Source: Collimonas sp. PA-H2
GTDB lineage: Bacteria; Pseudomonadota; Gammaproteobacteria; Burkholderiales; Burkholderiaceae_D
Assembly: GCF_002564105.1 (NCBI RefSeq)
Contig: NZ_PDBX01000001.1
Span: 1,426,001 to 1,490,000, forward strand
DNA: 64,000 bases
Direction of reading: 5' to 3'
Below, in pieces: positions 37,738 through 47,017 of this stretch (position 1 is its first letter; each line of letters starts with the position of its first letter). A model generated the notes under the pieces. It had not been told where the DNA came from. It worked only from the letters and a program-made list of their open reading frames with translations, and did not search any database. The position numbers and the translations under genes are program-made.

Positions 37738-38801
37738 TTTCCACCCTGAAAATTTGATGCCTCTACGACCACAAAGAACTCAGCCTCATCGCACCGGGGA
37801 GCCGAGATTCAAGCAGCCACGCCACTTACCTCGTATCTCGATCGAAAAATTTAGAGCTCGGAAAACCGGTAAAACTGACGGAGAGTGCTACTGCTTTTGC
37901 GCTTTACTTAAAGTAACAATATTGGACTTTAAGTAATATTCATTGACGCTTTAGATTGTTTTTTTGCCAGCCAATTTATTGCATAAAAACACTAAAACCA
38001 CATCAGAACCGCGTCGTATTCATCGAAGCAGTTTGCTGAAAGTAAAGATATTGCTACTAGTCTGCATGCGCTATATCTTGCTGCTTTTAGCACTTCCTCA
38101 TCGTTTCAATTTAGACATCAATAAATGTCCATATTCATAAATTAGAGAAAGTGCCAAATGTTAATTTCAATTAATATTTATGTCACCTAAATAAGTTCCC
38201 TAAAGTCGCCAATAAACAACGAATTTATTCATATATGACAGTTGGAACTATTTTTAAAAGCTGCCATTTTTCTTCTATTTCTAGTTAAATAACCGCAAAA
38301 TTTACCTATAAGTACTTATAAATATTGGGGTTTCTAAGATATATGAATTTTAAATATCTAAAATTTACAGTTACCCGCAAACAACTAATTTTAGAGAGAA
38401 TAATTAGATGCTCTCGGATATAAAAATTCTCACAGGCAACAATTTCGACACTTTATTTCCTCACGGAAATGATAAATGTGTTTTTCAATATTAACTATTT
38501 GAAATGAAAGAAAATGTCCATACGAGGACGTCGTTTAGGGGGTGCAGGCTGGAAAATTAATTGCGGAAAAATGCCATTTTGCCTAGCATCAATGGCAACT
38601 TCGCGTAAAAAATGCAAAAGCAGGCGCGGCCAGCAAAGATCAGGAAGTGATTAAGCGTACAGACCTGTATGTCCGTACAATGGGATACATGCTTGAAAAA
38701 AGATCTTGGGCAGGTGCGAGCAAGGCGCGGGCACGCAGATGGAAATGTAAAATTGATCGCCAACCCGGCAATAGCCTAAAGCAGCAGCCGGTCCGGGCAA
38801 C
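37738..38801. other. A+T-rich intergenic region upstream of the adhesin 3 operon
   Basis: About 1 kb without a credible gene; the short frames at 38557-38763 and 37754-37936 look random. It is much richer in A+T than the surrounding DNA, most of all at about 38100-38520. The leader box GAGTTCTTTG lies at 37772-37781 (minus strand), 35 bp before the DUF4019 start. An operator-like pair sits at 37904-37936. The composition suggests a silenced or bent promoter region, or an insertion remnant. Confidence 0.55.
37904..37936. promoter_or_regulatory. Operator-like pair of ACTTWAAGT sites
   Basis: TTACTTAAAGT (37904-37914) and ACTTTAAGTAA (37926-37936) form a perfect 11-bp inverted repeat. Each arm holds a small palindrome (ACTTAAAGT, ACTTTAAGT). 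The arm centres are 22 bp apart, two helical turns. The position is about 170-200 bp upstream of the DUF4019-adhesin 3 operon. The binding protein is unknown. Confidence 0.45.
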
Positions 38802-38834
38802 AAAAAGCCCGCAATCACATCGTCATTGCAGGCT
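38802..38834 (-). terminator. Terminator of ylqF
   Basis: On the minus strand AGCCTGCAAT and ATTGCGGGCT form a 10-bp stem with one mismatch and a 9-nt loop, followed by TTTT. It begins 16 bp past the ylqF stop. Confidence 0.8.
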
Positions 38835-38849
38835 CAGGAATAAGCAGTT

Positions 38850-39791
38850 TTATCGGCTATTGTTATTGTCCCGCTCATCCTGTTCAGCTTTTTCAGCGTC
38901 CGCTTCGGCCTGGCGCCTTGCCATTTCTTCCGCATGCAGAGCCAGCAGTGCTGCATGTGTTTGCGGCGTCTCCAGGCTGATCCGGCCAAGCGCGCCAGTA
39001 CGGTAGTCCTGCAGCAGAGTGTGCGCCGCCTTCTCCAGGTCAAGGTCGCCGCCTTTGAGACGGAAGCCGCGGCGCAGCGCCACGCCTTCGATGACGCTGA
39101 CGCCATCGATGCCATCGGTCTTGATGCCGTAACGGGCCGTCAGCAATGGCGCGTAGCGCAGCAACAGTTCGTCGGCCAGGAAGGTTGCGACCTCTTCTTC
39201 GATCAGCGCATTGCTGCCGATGGCATGGCTGGCGGCCAGCATCAGGCCATCGCTAGGGTGAGCGATCTTCGGCCACAGCATGCCGGGAGTGTCGATCAGC
39301 ACCATGTTGTTGCCCAAATACAGACGCTGCTGCACCTTGGTCACTGCCGGTTCGTCGCCGACGGCCGCCACGCGGCGCTTCAGCAAGGCATTCATCAAGG
39401 TCGACTTGCCGACGTTGGGAATCCCCATGATCATCATGCGCAAAGGCTTCAGCGGCGTGCCGCGATGCGGCGCCAACGTCAGGCACAAGCCCGGGATCTT
39501 GGCGACATCGGACGGCTTCTTGCAGCTCAGGGCCACCGCGTGCACATTTTTTTGCGCGTTGTAAAAGTTGAGCCATGCCTGGGTAGCGGCCGGATCGGCC
39601 AGGTCGCTCTTGTTGAGGATTTTCAGGCAGGGACGCTGGCGATGCACGCGCAGCTGCTCAATCATGGGATTGCAGCTAGCTTGCGGCAAACGGCCGTCGA
39701 GCACTTCGATCACGAGATCGACCTTCTCCATAGCTTCCGCCGCCTTCTTGCGGGCGGCGTTCATATGACCTGGGAACCATTGTATGGACAT
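38850..39791 (-). CDS. ylqF: Ribosome biogenesis GTPase YlqF/RbgA
   Basis: A 313-residue GTPase of the circularly permuted YlqF/YawG family, needed for a late step of 50S assembly in species where it has been studied. The motif order is permuted: G4 LNKSDLAD (near residue 60) precedes G1 GIPNVGKSTL (near residue 124) and G3 DTPGML. The N-terminus MSIQWFPGHMNAARKK is the family signature. The C-terminal part (LLLRYAPLLTARYG) is the RNA-contacting helical domain. It is a single gene with its own terminator, upstream of the adhesin region but unrelated to it in function. Confidence 0.93.
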   Translation of the reverse strand: MSIQWFPGHMNAARKKAAEAMEKVDLVIEVLDGRLPQASCNPMIEQLRVHRQRPCLKILNKSDLADPAATQAWLNFYNAQKNVHAVALSCKKPSDVAKIPGLCLTLAPHRGTPLKPLRMMIMGIPNVGKSTLMNALLKRRVAAVGDEPAVTKVQQRLYLGNNMVLIDTPGMLWPKIAHPSDGLMLAASHAIGSNALIEEEVATFLADELLLRYAPLLTARYGIKTDGIDGVSVIEGVALRRGFRLKGGDLDLEKAAHTLLQDYRTGALGRISLETPQTHAALLALHAEEMARRQAEADAEKAEQDERDNNNSR

Positions 39792-39942
39792 GCGTTGTCT
39801 TGTCTGACTAAAATAAACCGCTATTGTACGGACTTATTCCGGTTCTACCGCAATCCCGGCCGCAAGCGTTGCATGGCGAAGCGTGCCAGATCGCCCTCAG
39901 GGAGGGGCTGGCACTTTATTGTATTGCACCAAGACAAGTAAA

Positions 39943-40881
39943 TTATTCCAGTTCTGCCAGCACTTTCATATGCGCGACCACGCTGCGCCCCAGCGCCGAG
40001 AGGTCGTAGCCACCTTCCAGGCAACTGACAATCCGGCCTTGCGCGTGTTCTGCCGCGACTTGCATGATCTGCCTGGTAAGCCAGGTGTAGTCGGCCTCGA
40101 CCAAACCCATCTGCGCCATGTCGTCTTCCCTGTGCGCGTCAAAGCCGGCGGAGACAAAAATCATTTGCGGCCGGTGCGCCTGCAAGGCAGGCAGCCATTG
40201 TTCGGTCGCCAGCTGCCGCACCGCTTTGCCGTCGCTGTAGGCCGGCAGCGGAATATTGACTGCCTTGCCGCCGCTCGCCTCGGCGCCGCTGAAGGGATAG
40301 AACGGATGCTGGAAGAAACTCACCATCAGTACCCGCGGATCGTGCGCAAAGATCTCCTCGGTGCCATTGCCGTGATGGACGTCGAAATCGACGATCGCTA
40401 CCCGCTCCAGTCCGTGCACCTCCAGCGCGTGGCGCGCGGCCAGCGCAACGTTATTGAAAAGGCAAAATCCCATCGGTGTAGTGGAGGTAGCGTGATGGCC
40501 GGGCGGGCGCACCGAGCAAAATGCGTTGTCGACCTCCCCGGCGATGACGGCATCAGTCGCCGCCAACGCGGCGCCGGCCGCGCGCAATGCCGCTTGCCAG
40601 CTATGCGCATTGACTGCCGTGTCGGGATCCAGCGGATAAGTGCCGGCCGTGCCGGCCAAGGCCAGGCTGCGCTCGCGCACCAGGGCGATCATGGCGGCGC
40701 TATGCACCCGCGCCAGCTCGCTCTCCAGCGCCAGCGGCGCGCTGCGGTAATCCAGCAATTGATCGATACGGCTGGCAATCAGCTGGTCTTCGATCGCCTG
40801 CAATCTCGCCGGCGATTCCGGATGACCGGCGCCCATGTCGTGCAGCTTGCAATCGGGATGAGTATAGAAAGCAGTAGTCAA
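39943..40881 (-). CDS. Histone deacetylase-like amidohydrolase, TTG start
   Basis: A 312-residue class II HDAC/acetylpolyamine amidohydrolase family protein. The charge-relay histidines (RPPGHHA), zinc ligands (DFDVHHGNGT) and third zinc aspartate (GFDAHREDDM) are all present, so it should be an active Zn-dependent deacetylase. The substrate (acetyl-lysine proteins or acetylpolyamines) cannot be told from sequence. The start codon is TTG at 40879-40881, which gives the family N-terminus MTTAFYTHPDCKLHDMG; no ATG upstream fits. It is divergent from the MoxR operon, with a 198-bp shared intergenic region. Confidence 0.88.
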   Translation of the reverse strand: MTTAFYTHPDCKLHDMGAGHPESPARLQAIEDQLIASRIDQLLDYRSAPLALESELARVHSAAMIALVRERSLALAGTAGTYPLDPDTAVNAHSWQAALRAAGAALAATDAVIAGEVDNAFCSVRPPGHHATSTTPMGFCLFNNVALAARHALEVHGLERVAIVDFDVHHGNGTEEIFAHDPRVLMVSFFQHPFYPFSGAEASGGKAVNIPLPAYSDGKAVRQLATEQWLPALQAHRPQMIFVSAGFDAHREDDMAQMGLVEADYTWLTRQIMQVAAEHAQGRIVSCLEGGYDLSALGRSVVAHMKVLAELE

Positions 40882-41079
40882 TTGAGCTCGCCAAAAGTCT
40901 TGCTGGAAATGCTGATAGTGTACACGCGGAACAATTCCCGGCTGAATTCACATGGAACTGGCCAAACGATGTTGTATATGCCGGACCGCTCCAAATAATA
41001 TTTTCTCAAAGAAACTAGGTTAACTTGGGGGAAGTTTGTATGATTCTCTCTCGGCAATCCCGCCCTCACATACGATGCC

Positions 41080-42000
41080 ATGTTCGCAAAAATCCACGCA
41101 GTTGCCCTGCAAGTCAGCCAGATAGTCGTCGGCAAGGACCACCAGATCCGCCAAGCCTTGGTGTGCCTACTGGCGGGCGGCCATTTATTGATCGAAGACG
41201 TACCCGGGGTCGGCAAGACCACCCTGGCGCACGCACTGGCGATTTCACTCGGCTTGCGTTTCAATCGCCTGCAGTTCACCAGCGACCTGCTGCCGGCAGA
41301 CGTGGTCGGAATTTCCGTTTTCGACCGTGAAAAAAGCGGCTTTGTATTTCATCCCGGGCCGGTGTTCACCCAGGTGCTGCTGGCCGATGAGATCAACCGC
41401 GCCACGCCCAAGACGCAGTCGGCGCTGCTGGAGGCGATGGAAGAGCGCCAGGTCACCGCGGAAGGCGTGACGCGCGACCTGCCGGAACCGTTCTTCGTCA
41501 TCGCCACCCAGAACCCGGCGCACCAGGTCGGCACCTTCGCCCTGCCCGAATCCCAGCTGGACCGTTTCCTGATGTGCCTTTCGCTGGGCTACCCTGACGC
41601 CAGCGCGGAACGCGCGCTGCTGATGGGTGAAGACCGCCGCACCTTGCTGAAATCGCTGGCGCCGGTGATGCAGGCGGCAGAACTGATCGAAGCCCGACAA
41701 GCGTTGAAGCTGATCCATACTTCCAGCGCGCTGGTCGATTATGTCCAGGCGCTGGCGCACGCCTCGCGCCAGAACGGCTTGTTTGCCGACGGCATGAGCC
41801 CGCGCGCAGCCATCGCGCTGTTGCAGGCGGCACGCGCCTGGGCCGCCCTTGAGGGCCGCAACCACGTGATCCCGGAAGACGTGCAGGCGGTCCTGGTGCC
41901 GGTCGCCGCCCATCGCCTGCGTCCGCTCAAAGCCCACACCGGCAGCGCACTGGGCGCGCGCGACCTGGTGTTGCAACTGATGAAGTCGGTCGCGGTTTAG
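41080..42000 (+). CDS. MoxR-family AAA+ ATPase
   Basis: A 306-residue MoxR (AAA_3) ATPase with Walker A GVGKTTLAHAL (near residue 46), Walker B VLLADEINRA and sensor region FVIATQNPAHQ. MoxR proteins are thought to act as chaperones that mature partner proteins carrying VWA or DUF58 domains; here the DUF58 gene is directly downstream (14 bp). No good ribosome binding site precedes the ATG at 41080, but the N-terminus MFAKIHAVALQVSQIVVGKD fits the family. It is the first gene of a four-gene overlapping operon ending in mltB. Confidence 0.88.
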   Translation: MFAKIHAVALQVSQIVVGKDHQIRQALVCLLAGGHLLIEDVPGVGKTTLAHALAISLGLRFNRLQFTSDLLPADVVGISVFDREKSGFVFHPGPVFTQVLLADEINRATPKTQSALLEAMEERQVTAEGVTRDLPEPFFVIATQNPAHQVGTFALPESQLDRFLMCLSLGYPDASAERALLMGEDRRTLLKSLAPVMQAAELIEARQALKLIHTSSALVDYVQALAHASRQNGLFADGMSPRAAIALLQAARAWAALEGRNHVIPEDVQAVLVPVAAHRLRPLKAHTGSALGARDLVLQLMKSVAV

Positions 42001-42014
42001 GCGTTTCTTCTCCC

Positions 42015-43016
42015 ATGCTGACGTCTCTGCGCAAGCAAATCCGCCACTGGCTGGATCACTCCTTATTCCAGCTGCGCGATGCCGAACCGGGCGAAGTGCT
42101 GCTCACCCAGCGCCGCGTGTTCATCGTCCCGAGCCGGCCCGGGCTGGCGTTCGCTTTCATGCTGGTGCTGCTGTTTTTGTGTTCTATCAATTACAACCTG
42201 AGTCTTGGCTTCGGCCTGACCTTCCTGCTGGCTGCATGCGCGGTCATCGACATGCATCTGACCTTCCGCAACCTAGCCTATCTGCATCTGAGCGCCGGCA
42301 AGACAGCGGCGGTATTTGCCGGCGAAGATGCGCTGTTTGAACTGCACCTGATCAATCGCCGCAAGCATGCCCGCTACGCGATCTGGCTCGGCTTCATCGG
42401 CCGCGGCTTGCCAGCCATCGAGCGGGCCGTGGACGTGGCGGCGCATGGCGCCAGCCATCTGACGCTGGCGGTGACGACCAGCCGGCGCGGCTGGCAGCCG
42501 GCGCCCAGGATACGTTTGCAAACGCGCTTCCCGCTTGGCCTGCTGCGCGCCTGGAGCTACTGGCAGCCAGACAGCAAGGCGCTGGTCTACCCGCAGCCGG
42601 AAGAGTCGATCTCTACGCCGCCGCTGCCGCTTGCGCCTATCGAAAAAAGCGACGGCAACGGCGCCGCCGGTCACCAGGATTTTGCGGGAATCCGCAGCTA
42701 CCAGAGCGGCGACTCGCCCAAACACCTGGCGTGGCGCCAGATCGCCAGACTGGATACCGACATAGACGCCAAGCTCATCACCAAGCAATTCGAAGGCGGC
42801 GCCGTCAGCGACCTGTCAATCGACTACGAAGCGCTGCCATATGGCATGCCGGTGGAAAGCAAGCTTTCGCGCATGACGCGCTGGATACTGGAAGCGGAAG
42901 CGCGCCAGCTGCCCTATGCTTTCCGTCTCGGCGACAGCGTCTACGCGGCTGCGCTGGGCCCGGCGCATCAGCGCACCTGCCTGCGGGCGCTGGCCTTGTA
43001 TGAGGGGCAGATATGA
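42015..43016 (+). CDS. DUF58 domain membrane protein
   Basis: 333 residues with two adjacent N-terminal membrane segments (residues about 35-75) and a cytoplasmic or periplasmic DUF58 domain. The domain is marked by FAGIRSYQSGDSPKHLAWRQ, a variant of the family's R-Y-GD-x-I-W-AR motif. It is a common partner of MoxR ATPases and TgpA-type transglutaminases. The start codon follows moxR by 14 bp, and its TGA overlaps the ATG of the next gene (ATGA at 43013-43016). The exact function is unknown; a structural or assembly role is inferred from the operon. Confidence 0.85.
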   Translation: MLTSLRKQIRHWLDHSLFQLRDAEPGEVLLTQRRVFIVPSRPGLAFAFMLVLLFLCSINYNLSLGFGLTFLLAACAVIDMHLTFRNLAYLHLSAGKTAAVFAGEDALFELHLINRRKHARYAIWLGFIGRGLPAIERAVDVAAHGASHLTLAVTTSRRGWQPAPRIRLQTRFPLGLLRAWSYWQPDSKALVYPQPEESISTPPLPLAPIEKSDGNGAAGHQDFAGIRSYQSGDSPKHLAWRQIARLDTDIDAKLITKQFEGGAVSDLSIDYEALPYGMPVESKLSRMTRWILEAEARQLPYAFRLGDSVYAAALGPAHQRTCLRALALYEGQI

Positions 43017-45151
43017 CCTTCGCGCCTAAAACCGCCACGCTGCAGCAACTCCGGACCGAGCTTGAGAACAAGCCGCTGTTCCGCATTTCCAGCACCTACG
43101 TCAAGACACTGCCGCGCGACAAGAGCGACACCCTGTTGTTATTGGGGGCCTGCGCCATGGTGCTGCTGCCGCACTTCCTGCATCTGTCCTGGTGGATTTC
43201 GCTGATCTGCGGCGGCCTCATGCTGTGGCGTGCCTGGATCACCTTACGCGGCCAACGGCTGCCACCGCTCTGGCTGCTGATGCCGCTGGCGGCGCTGACC
43301 ATGGGCGCGGTCTATCTCGATTACCGCACTTGGTTCGGGCGCGACGCCGGGGTCGCCATGCTGGCGCTGCTGCTGACCTTCAAGCTGCTGGAAATGCGCG
43401 CCCGGCGCGATTTGTTCGTAGTGCTGCTGCTGAGTTTCTTTTTATTGCTCACTACCTTTTTCTATTCGCAGTCGATATTGTCCTTGCTGTGGATGATAGC
43501 CACATTGGTACTGCTGCTGACCGCCCAGCTATCGTTTCAATACACCGGCAGCGTGCCGCCGCTGAGGCAAAGGCTGCGCCTGGGCGGCCTGATACTCGCC
43601 ATGGCGCTGCCGCTGACCCTGATCCTGTTCCTGCTGTTTCCGCGGATCCAGGGACCGTTGTGGGGCTTGCCTGGCGACGCCCATGGCGGCCGCACAGGCT
43701 TGTCCGACAGCATGGCGCCGGGAAATATCTCCCAGTTGGCCATGTCCGACGACATCGCCTTCCGCGTTAAATTCGCGGATATCGCGCCCGCGCCTGCCAA
43801 ACGCTACTGGCGCGGCGCCGTATTGAACGATTTCGATGGCCGCACCTGGACTCAGGGGCAGATCGGCCGCGCCAACATCGAAACGACCGAACATTTACAG
43901 CAGGTCGCCATGGCCGCGCCACTCAATCCAGACGCCGAAGTGCGCCAGCAGATCACGATGGAACCAAACGGCCAGCGCTGGCTGTTTGCGCTGGAAACAC
44001 CCCAGCTGGCGCCAACCCTGGAAGGCATCCCGGTCAGGCTGACGGCAGATCATCAGCTCCGCGCCGCACGCGCCATCGGCGAGCGCGTGCGCTACGACGT
44101 CGTCTCGAATCTCAGACCGCTTCCGACGCAGCAGGCCACCGTCAGCAGCCTGCAGCAAGCGCGCATGCTGCCGCCCGGTTTCAATCCCCGCACCCGGGAA
44201 TTCGCAGCCAGCCTGCGCCAGCAATGGGCAGACGACGCGGCGCTGGTGAATGCCGTACTTGCCTTCTTCCGCCGCGAGAATTTCAGCTATACCCTGGAGC
44301 CGCCGCTGCTGGGCAAGGATAGTGTCGACGATTTCCTGTTTTCCAGCCGCGCCGGCTTTTGCGAGCACTATGCCAGCTCCTTCGTAGTGCTGATGCGCGC
44401 CGCCGGTATCCCGGCACGCGTGGTGACCGGTTACCAGGGCGGCGAAATCAATCCGGTCGACGGTATGATGACGGTGCGCCAGTCCGACGCCCACGCCTGG
44501 GCCGAAGTCTGGCTGCCGCCGCGTGGCTGGGTCCGGGTCGACCCGACTGCCGCGGTGGCGCCAAGCCGGATCGAAACCCAGCTCGGCAATCTGATGCCGC
44601 GCTCTTTTTTCGGCGATCTGCTGGGCGCCGCTCCCGGCCGTGAAAACTGGTGGTCGACGCTGAACAGCAGCGTCGCGCTGCTGCGCGCCAATTGGGAAGC
44701 GCTCGGCAACGGCTGGAATCAATGGGTGCTAAATTACACGCCGGCACGGCAGATGGGCCTCATGCAATGGCTCGGCTTCGATCAGCTGGACTGGCGCACT
44801 CTCAGCATCCTGATGCTGACCATCGGTACGGTGGCGGTCGCCAGCGTCACGCTGCCGTTGCTGCTGGCCCGAAACAAGAAGAAGCCGCTTGATGCGGTAT
44901 ACTCCTCGCTGTGCGCGCAGATGGCGCGGCGCGGCCTGGATCGGAAAGCGCATGAAGGCCCGAGCACGTACGGCCAGCGCCTGTGCGCCAGTAATTCACC
45001 GCTGGCGCCGCCTGTCAAGATTGCAGTACAGCGCTTTATCGCTTTGTACGAAACCCTGCAGTATGGCGCCGAGTCCGGCAACGGGCCGCACAACAAGCCG
45101 CCGGCGCATTTAATGGCACAACTCAAATTACTGCTCTCCCAATGTCGATGA
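43013..45151 (+). CDS. tgpA: TgpA-like transglutaminase membrane protein (DUF3488 plus transglutaminase core)
   Basis: 712 residues. The first 220 or so hold about six membrane helices (DUF3488), then a large periplasmic part with a transglutaminase-like core. The catalytic Cys is in SRAGFCEHYASSFVVLMRA (near residue 450), the His in SDAHAWAEVW and the Asp in RVDPTAAV. One more membrane helix lies near residue 610 (ILMLTIGTVAVASVTLPLLL), with a cytoplasmic tail. The layout equals Pseudomonas TgpA, whose enzyme domain is periplasmic; the substrate is not established. AGGGG at 43003-43007 serves the ATG, and translation is coupled to DUF58 by ATGA. Its end overlaps mltB. Confidence 0.9.
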   Translation: MTFAPKTATLQQLRTELENKPLFRISSTYVKTLPRDKSDTLLLLGACAMVLLPHFLHLSWWISLICGGLMLWRAWITLRGQRLPPLWLLMPLAALTMGAVYLDYRTWFGRDAGVAMLALLLTFKLLEMRARRDLFVVLLLSFFLLLTTFFYSQSILSLLWMIATLVLLLTAQLSFQYTGSVPPLRQRLRLGGLILAMALPLTLILFLLFPRIQGPLWGLPGDAHGGRTGLSDSMAPGNISQLAMSDDIAFRVKFADIAPAPAKRYWRGAVLNDFDGRTWTQGQIGRANIETTEHLQQVAMAAPLNPDAEVRQQITMEPNGQRWLFALETPQLAPTLEGIPVRLTADHQLRAARAIGERVRYDVVSNLRPLPTQQATVSSLQQARMLPPGFNPRTREFAASLRQQWADDAALVNAVLAFFRRENFSYTLEPPLLGKDSVDDFLFSSRAGFCEHYASSFVVLMRAAGIPARVVTGYQGGEINPVDGMMTVRQSDAHAWAEVWLPPRGWVRVDPTAAVAPSRIETQLGNLMPRSFFGDLLGAAPGRENWWSTLNSSVALLRANWEALGNGWNQWVLNYTPARQMGLMQWLGFDQLDWRTLSILMLTIGTVAVASVTLPLLLARNKKKPLDAVYSSLCAQMARRGLDRKAHEGPSTYGQRLCASNSPLAPPVKIAVQRFIALYETLQYGAESGNGPHNKPPAHLMAQLKLLLSQCR

Positions 45152-46275
45152 AATCAACTGTCCGTCTCCATACCGTCGCCCGGCTGTGCGCTCTCGCCCT
45201 GGCGATCAGCATCAGCCCAAACCTGCTGGCGCAGCAAAGCAGCGGCGGCAAAGCCACCGTGGCCAAAGTCAGCGTGCGCAAAGCCATGAATAACGCCGAC
45301 GACGGCGAGTTCGCCAATTTCGCCGACTGGAAAGAGGTTTCCGCATTCATCGACCAGATGGTCGAGAAGCACGGCTTCGACCGCGCCGAACTAGTGACCA
45401 TGTTCAACAAGGTGCGCTACATCGACAGCGCCATCCAGCTGATGAAGCCGGCGCCCGCCAGCAAGCCGAAAAACTGGGCAGCCTACCGTGCACGCTTTGT
45501 CGAGCCGGTGCGCATCCAGGCCGGCGTCGATTTCTGGAATACCTATGCTGATGCCCTGAGCCGGGCCGAAGCGCAATATGGCGTGCCGGCTGAAATCATC
45601 GTCGGCATCATCGGCGTTGAAACCGTATATGGCCGCAATGTCGGCAGCTTCCGGGTAATGGATGCCATCACCACGCTGGCGTTCGACTATCCCAACACGC
45701 CGACGCGCGAAGCACGCATGAGCTTCTTCCGCGGCGAGCTGGAAAACACCCTGCTGTACGCCAAGGAATCAGGCATCGATCCGTTCACCTTGCTGGGTTC
45801 GTATGCCGGCGCCATCGGCTGGCCGCAGTTCATGCCGAGCAGCATACGCCAGTACGGCGTGGATTTTGACGGCAAGGGCAAGATCGACCTGCGCAATTCG
45901 CCGGTCGATGCGATTGGCAGCGTCGCCCATTACCTGGCCGAGCACGGCTGGAAAAGCGGCATGCCGATTGTCTTCCCGGTGACCTTGTCGACCGACACCA
46001 GCGCTGAAAACCGCTGGCAGGCATTTATCGGACAAGGCCTGGAAGCCAAGTACTCGCTGGACGAGCTGACGGCGGCCGGCGTGGTGCCGGGCGTGGTGCT
46101 GCCAAGCGACATGCGGTTCGGCCTGATCGACCTGCAGAACGGCCAGAATCCGGCCGAATACTGGATCGGCACCGAAAATTTCTACGCCATTACACAGTAC
46201 AACCGCAGCTTCTTCTACGCCATGTCAGTGGTTGATCTGGGGCGCGCAGTCAGGGTTGCGCGCACTCCTCAATAG
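45142..46275 (+). CDS. mltB: Lytic murein transglycosylase B (MltB family)
   Basis: 377 residues with a signal peptide (LCALALAISISPNLLAQ) and an SLT_2/MltB catalytic domain. The catalytic Glu is in IVGIIGVETVYGRNVGSF (near residue 160), followed by AFDYPNTPTREARMSFFRGE and GAIGWPQFMPSS. It cleaves the MurNAc-GlcNAc bond of murein to 1,6-anhydro products. No lipobox Cys is seen, so this is a soluble periplasmic form. Either ATG (45142 or 45148) overlaps the tgpA stop; the latter makes an ATGA junction. It is the last gene of the MoxR-DUF58-TgpA-MltB operon, convergent with yaeQ 19 bp away. Confidence 0.92.
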   Translation: MSMKSTVRLHTVARLCALALAISISPNLLAQQSSGGKATVAKVSVRKAMNNADDGEFANFADWKEVSAFIDQMVEKHGFDRAELVTMFNKVRYIDSAIQLMKPAPASKPKNWAAYRARFVEPVRIQAGVDFWNTYADALSRAEAQYGVPAEIIVGIIGVETVYGRNVGSFRVMDAITTLAFDYPNTPTREARMSFFRGELENTLLYAKESGIDPFTLLGSYAGAIGWPQFMPSSIRQYGVDFDGKGKIDLRNSPVDAIGSVAHYLAEHGWKSGMPIVFPVTLSTDTSAENRWQAFIGQGLEAKYSLDELTAAGVVPGVVLPSDMRFGLIDLQNGQNPAEYWIGTENFYAITQYNRSFFYAMSVVDLGRAVRVARTPQ

Positions 46276-46294
46276 CAGAAGCGACAGCAAGCCG

Positions 46295-46831
46295 TCAGGG
46301 ATTGCTGACCGTCAGTTCGACTTCGACCGTCTGGCCGTTAGCGCTCAGCCAGATCTGCGCATCCTGGATGGTGCACTGTAGCTGCATATTGCGCTGGGCG
46401 AAGCCGGTCAGGGCTTCGCTGCTGGCGGCGGCGATATTGATGACGGTCAGGTTGCGCGCACGCGCCACCTTGCTGGCGATCTGATTCCACCAGATATGGC
46501 TGGTGCTGCTATAGCTGTACACCACCACTTGCGCGGCACGCCCGCAAGCCTTGAGGATGCGCTTTTCGTCCGGCTGTCCGACTTCGATCCAGAGATCGAT
46601 GGCGCCGGTCAGATCCTTGGCCCATAAATCCGGTTCTTCCGCATCTGACAGGCCTTTGCCAAATACCAGGGCAGCCGATGCATGGCGGGCGAACGCCAGC
46701 AGACGCACCATCATGCGCTCGTCGGTTTCTGACGGGTGGCGGGCCAAGGTCAGGGCGTGTTCCTGGTAGTAATGCCTATCCATATCGGCAATTTGCAGAT
46801 CGGCTTTAAAAATAGTTGCTTTAAGGGCCAT
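46295..46831 (-). CDS. yaeQ: YaeQ family protein
   Basis: 178 residues matching YaeQ: MALKATIFKADLQIADMDR at the start, the signature ARHPSETDERMMVRLLAFA, and AIDLWIEVGQPDEKRI. YaeQ has a PD-(D/E)XK nuclease-like fold; no reaction is firmly established. The frame opens at 46861, but the conserved N-terminus selects the ATG at 46831, leaving an ordinary length (E. coli YaeQ is 181 aa). It is transcribed alone, convergent with mltB and divergent from the DUF1415 gene. Confidence 0.93.
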   Translation of the reverse strand: MALKATIFKADLQIADMDRHYYQEHALTLARHPSETDERMMVRLLAFARHASAALVFGKGLSDAEEPDLWAKDLTGAIDLWIEVGQPDEKRILKACGRAAQVVVYSYSSTSHIWWNQIASKVARARNLTVINIAAASSEALTGFAQRNMQLQCTIQDAQIWLSANGQTVEVELTVSNP

Positions 46832-46981
46832 AACGCCTATTGTTATATAAAGATGAATCAAACCCGGTGTGTCGCACTCACGGGATCGGAAGAATAACCC
46901 GATTTGGCGGCACGGAAAATATAAATGACCGCCGACACGGCGGCAGTGGCAGGGCTTGATGCCGCGGCATCCATCCCTATA

Positions 46982-46990
46982 TGGTATAAA
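46982..46990 (+). promoter_or_regulatory. Possible extended -10 promoter for the DUF1415 gene
   Basis: TGGTATAAA fits an extended -10 (TGnTATAAT) with no well-placed -35. Initiation about 7 bp downstream would leave a 20-nt leader to the ATG at 47018 and would exclude the upstream start at 46925. Confidence 0.4.
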
Positions 46991-47017
46991 TTGTTTACAG
47001 ATGTTATTACATACTTA

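Noticed and set aside
38557..38763. Minus-strand 68-aa frame in the A+T-rich region
   Set aside because: Cys/Phe-rich random-looking sequence without start signals; not supported as a gene.
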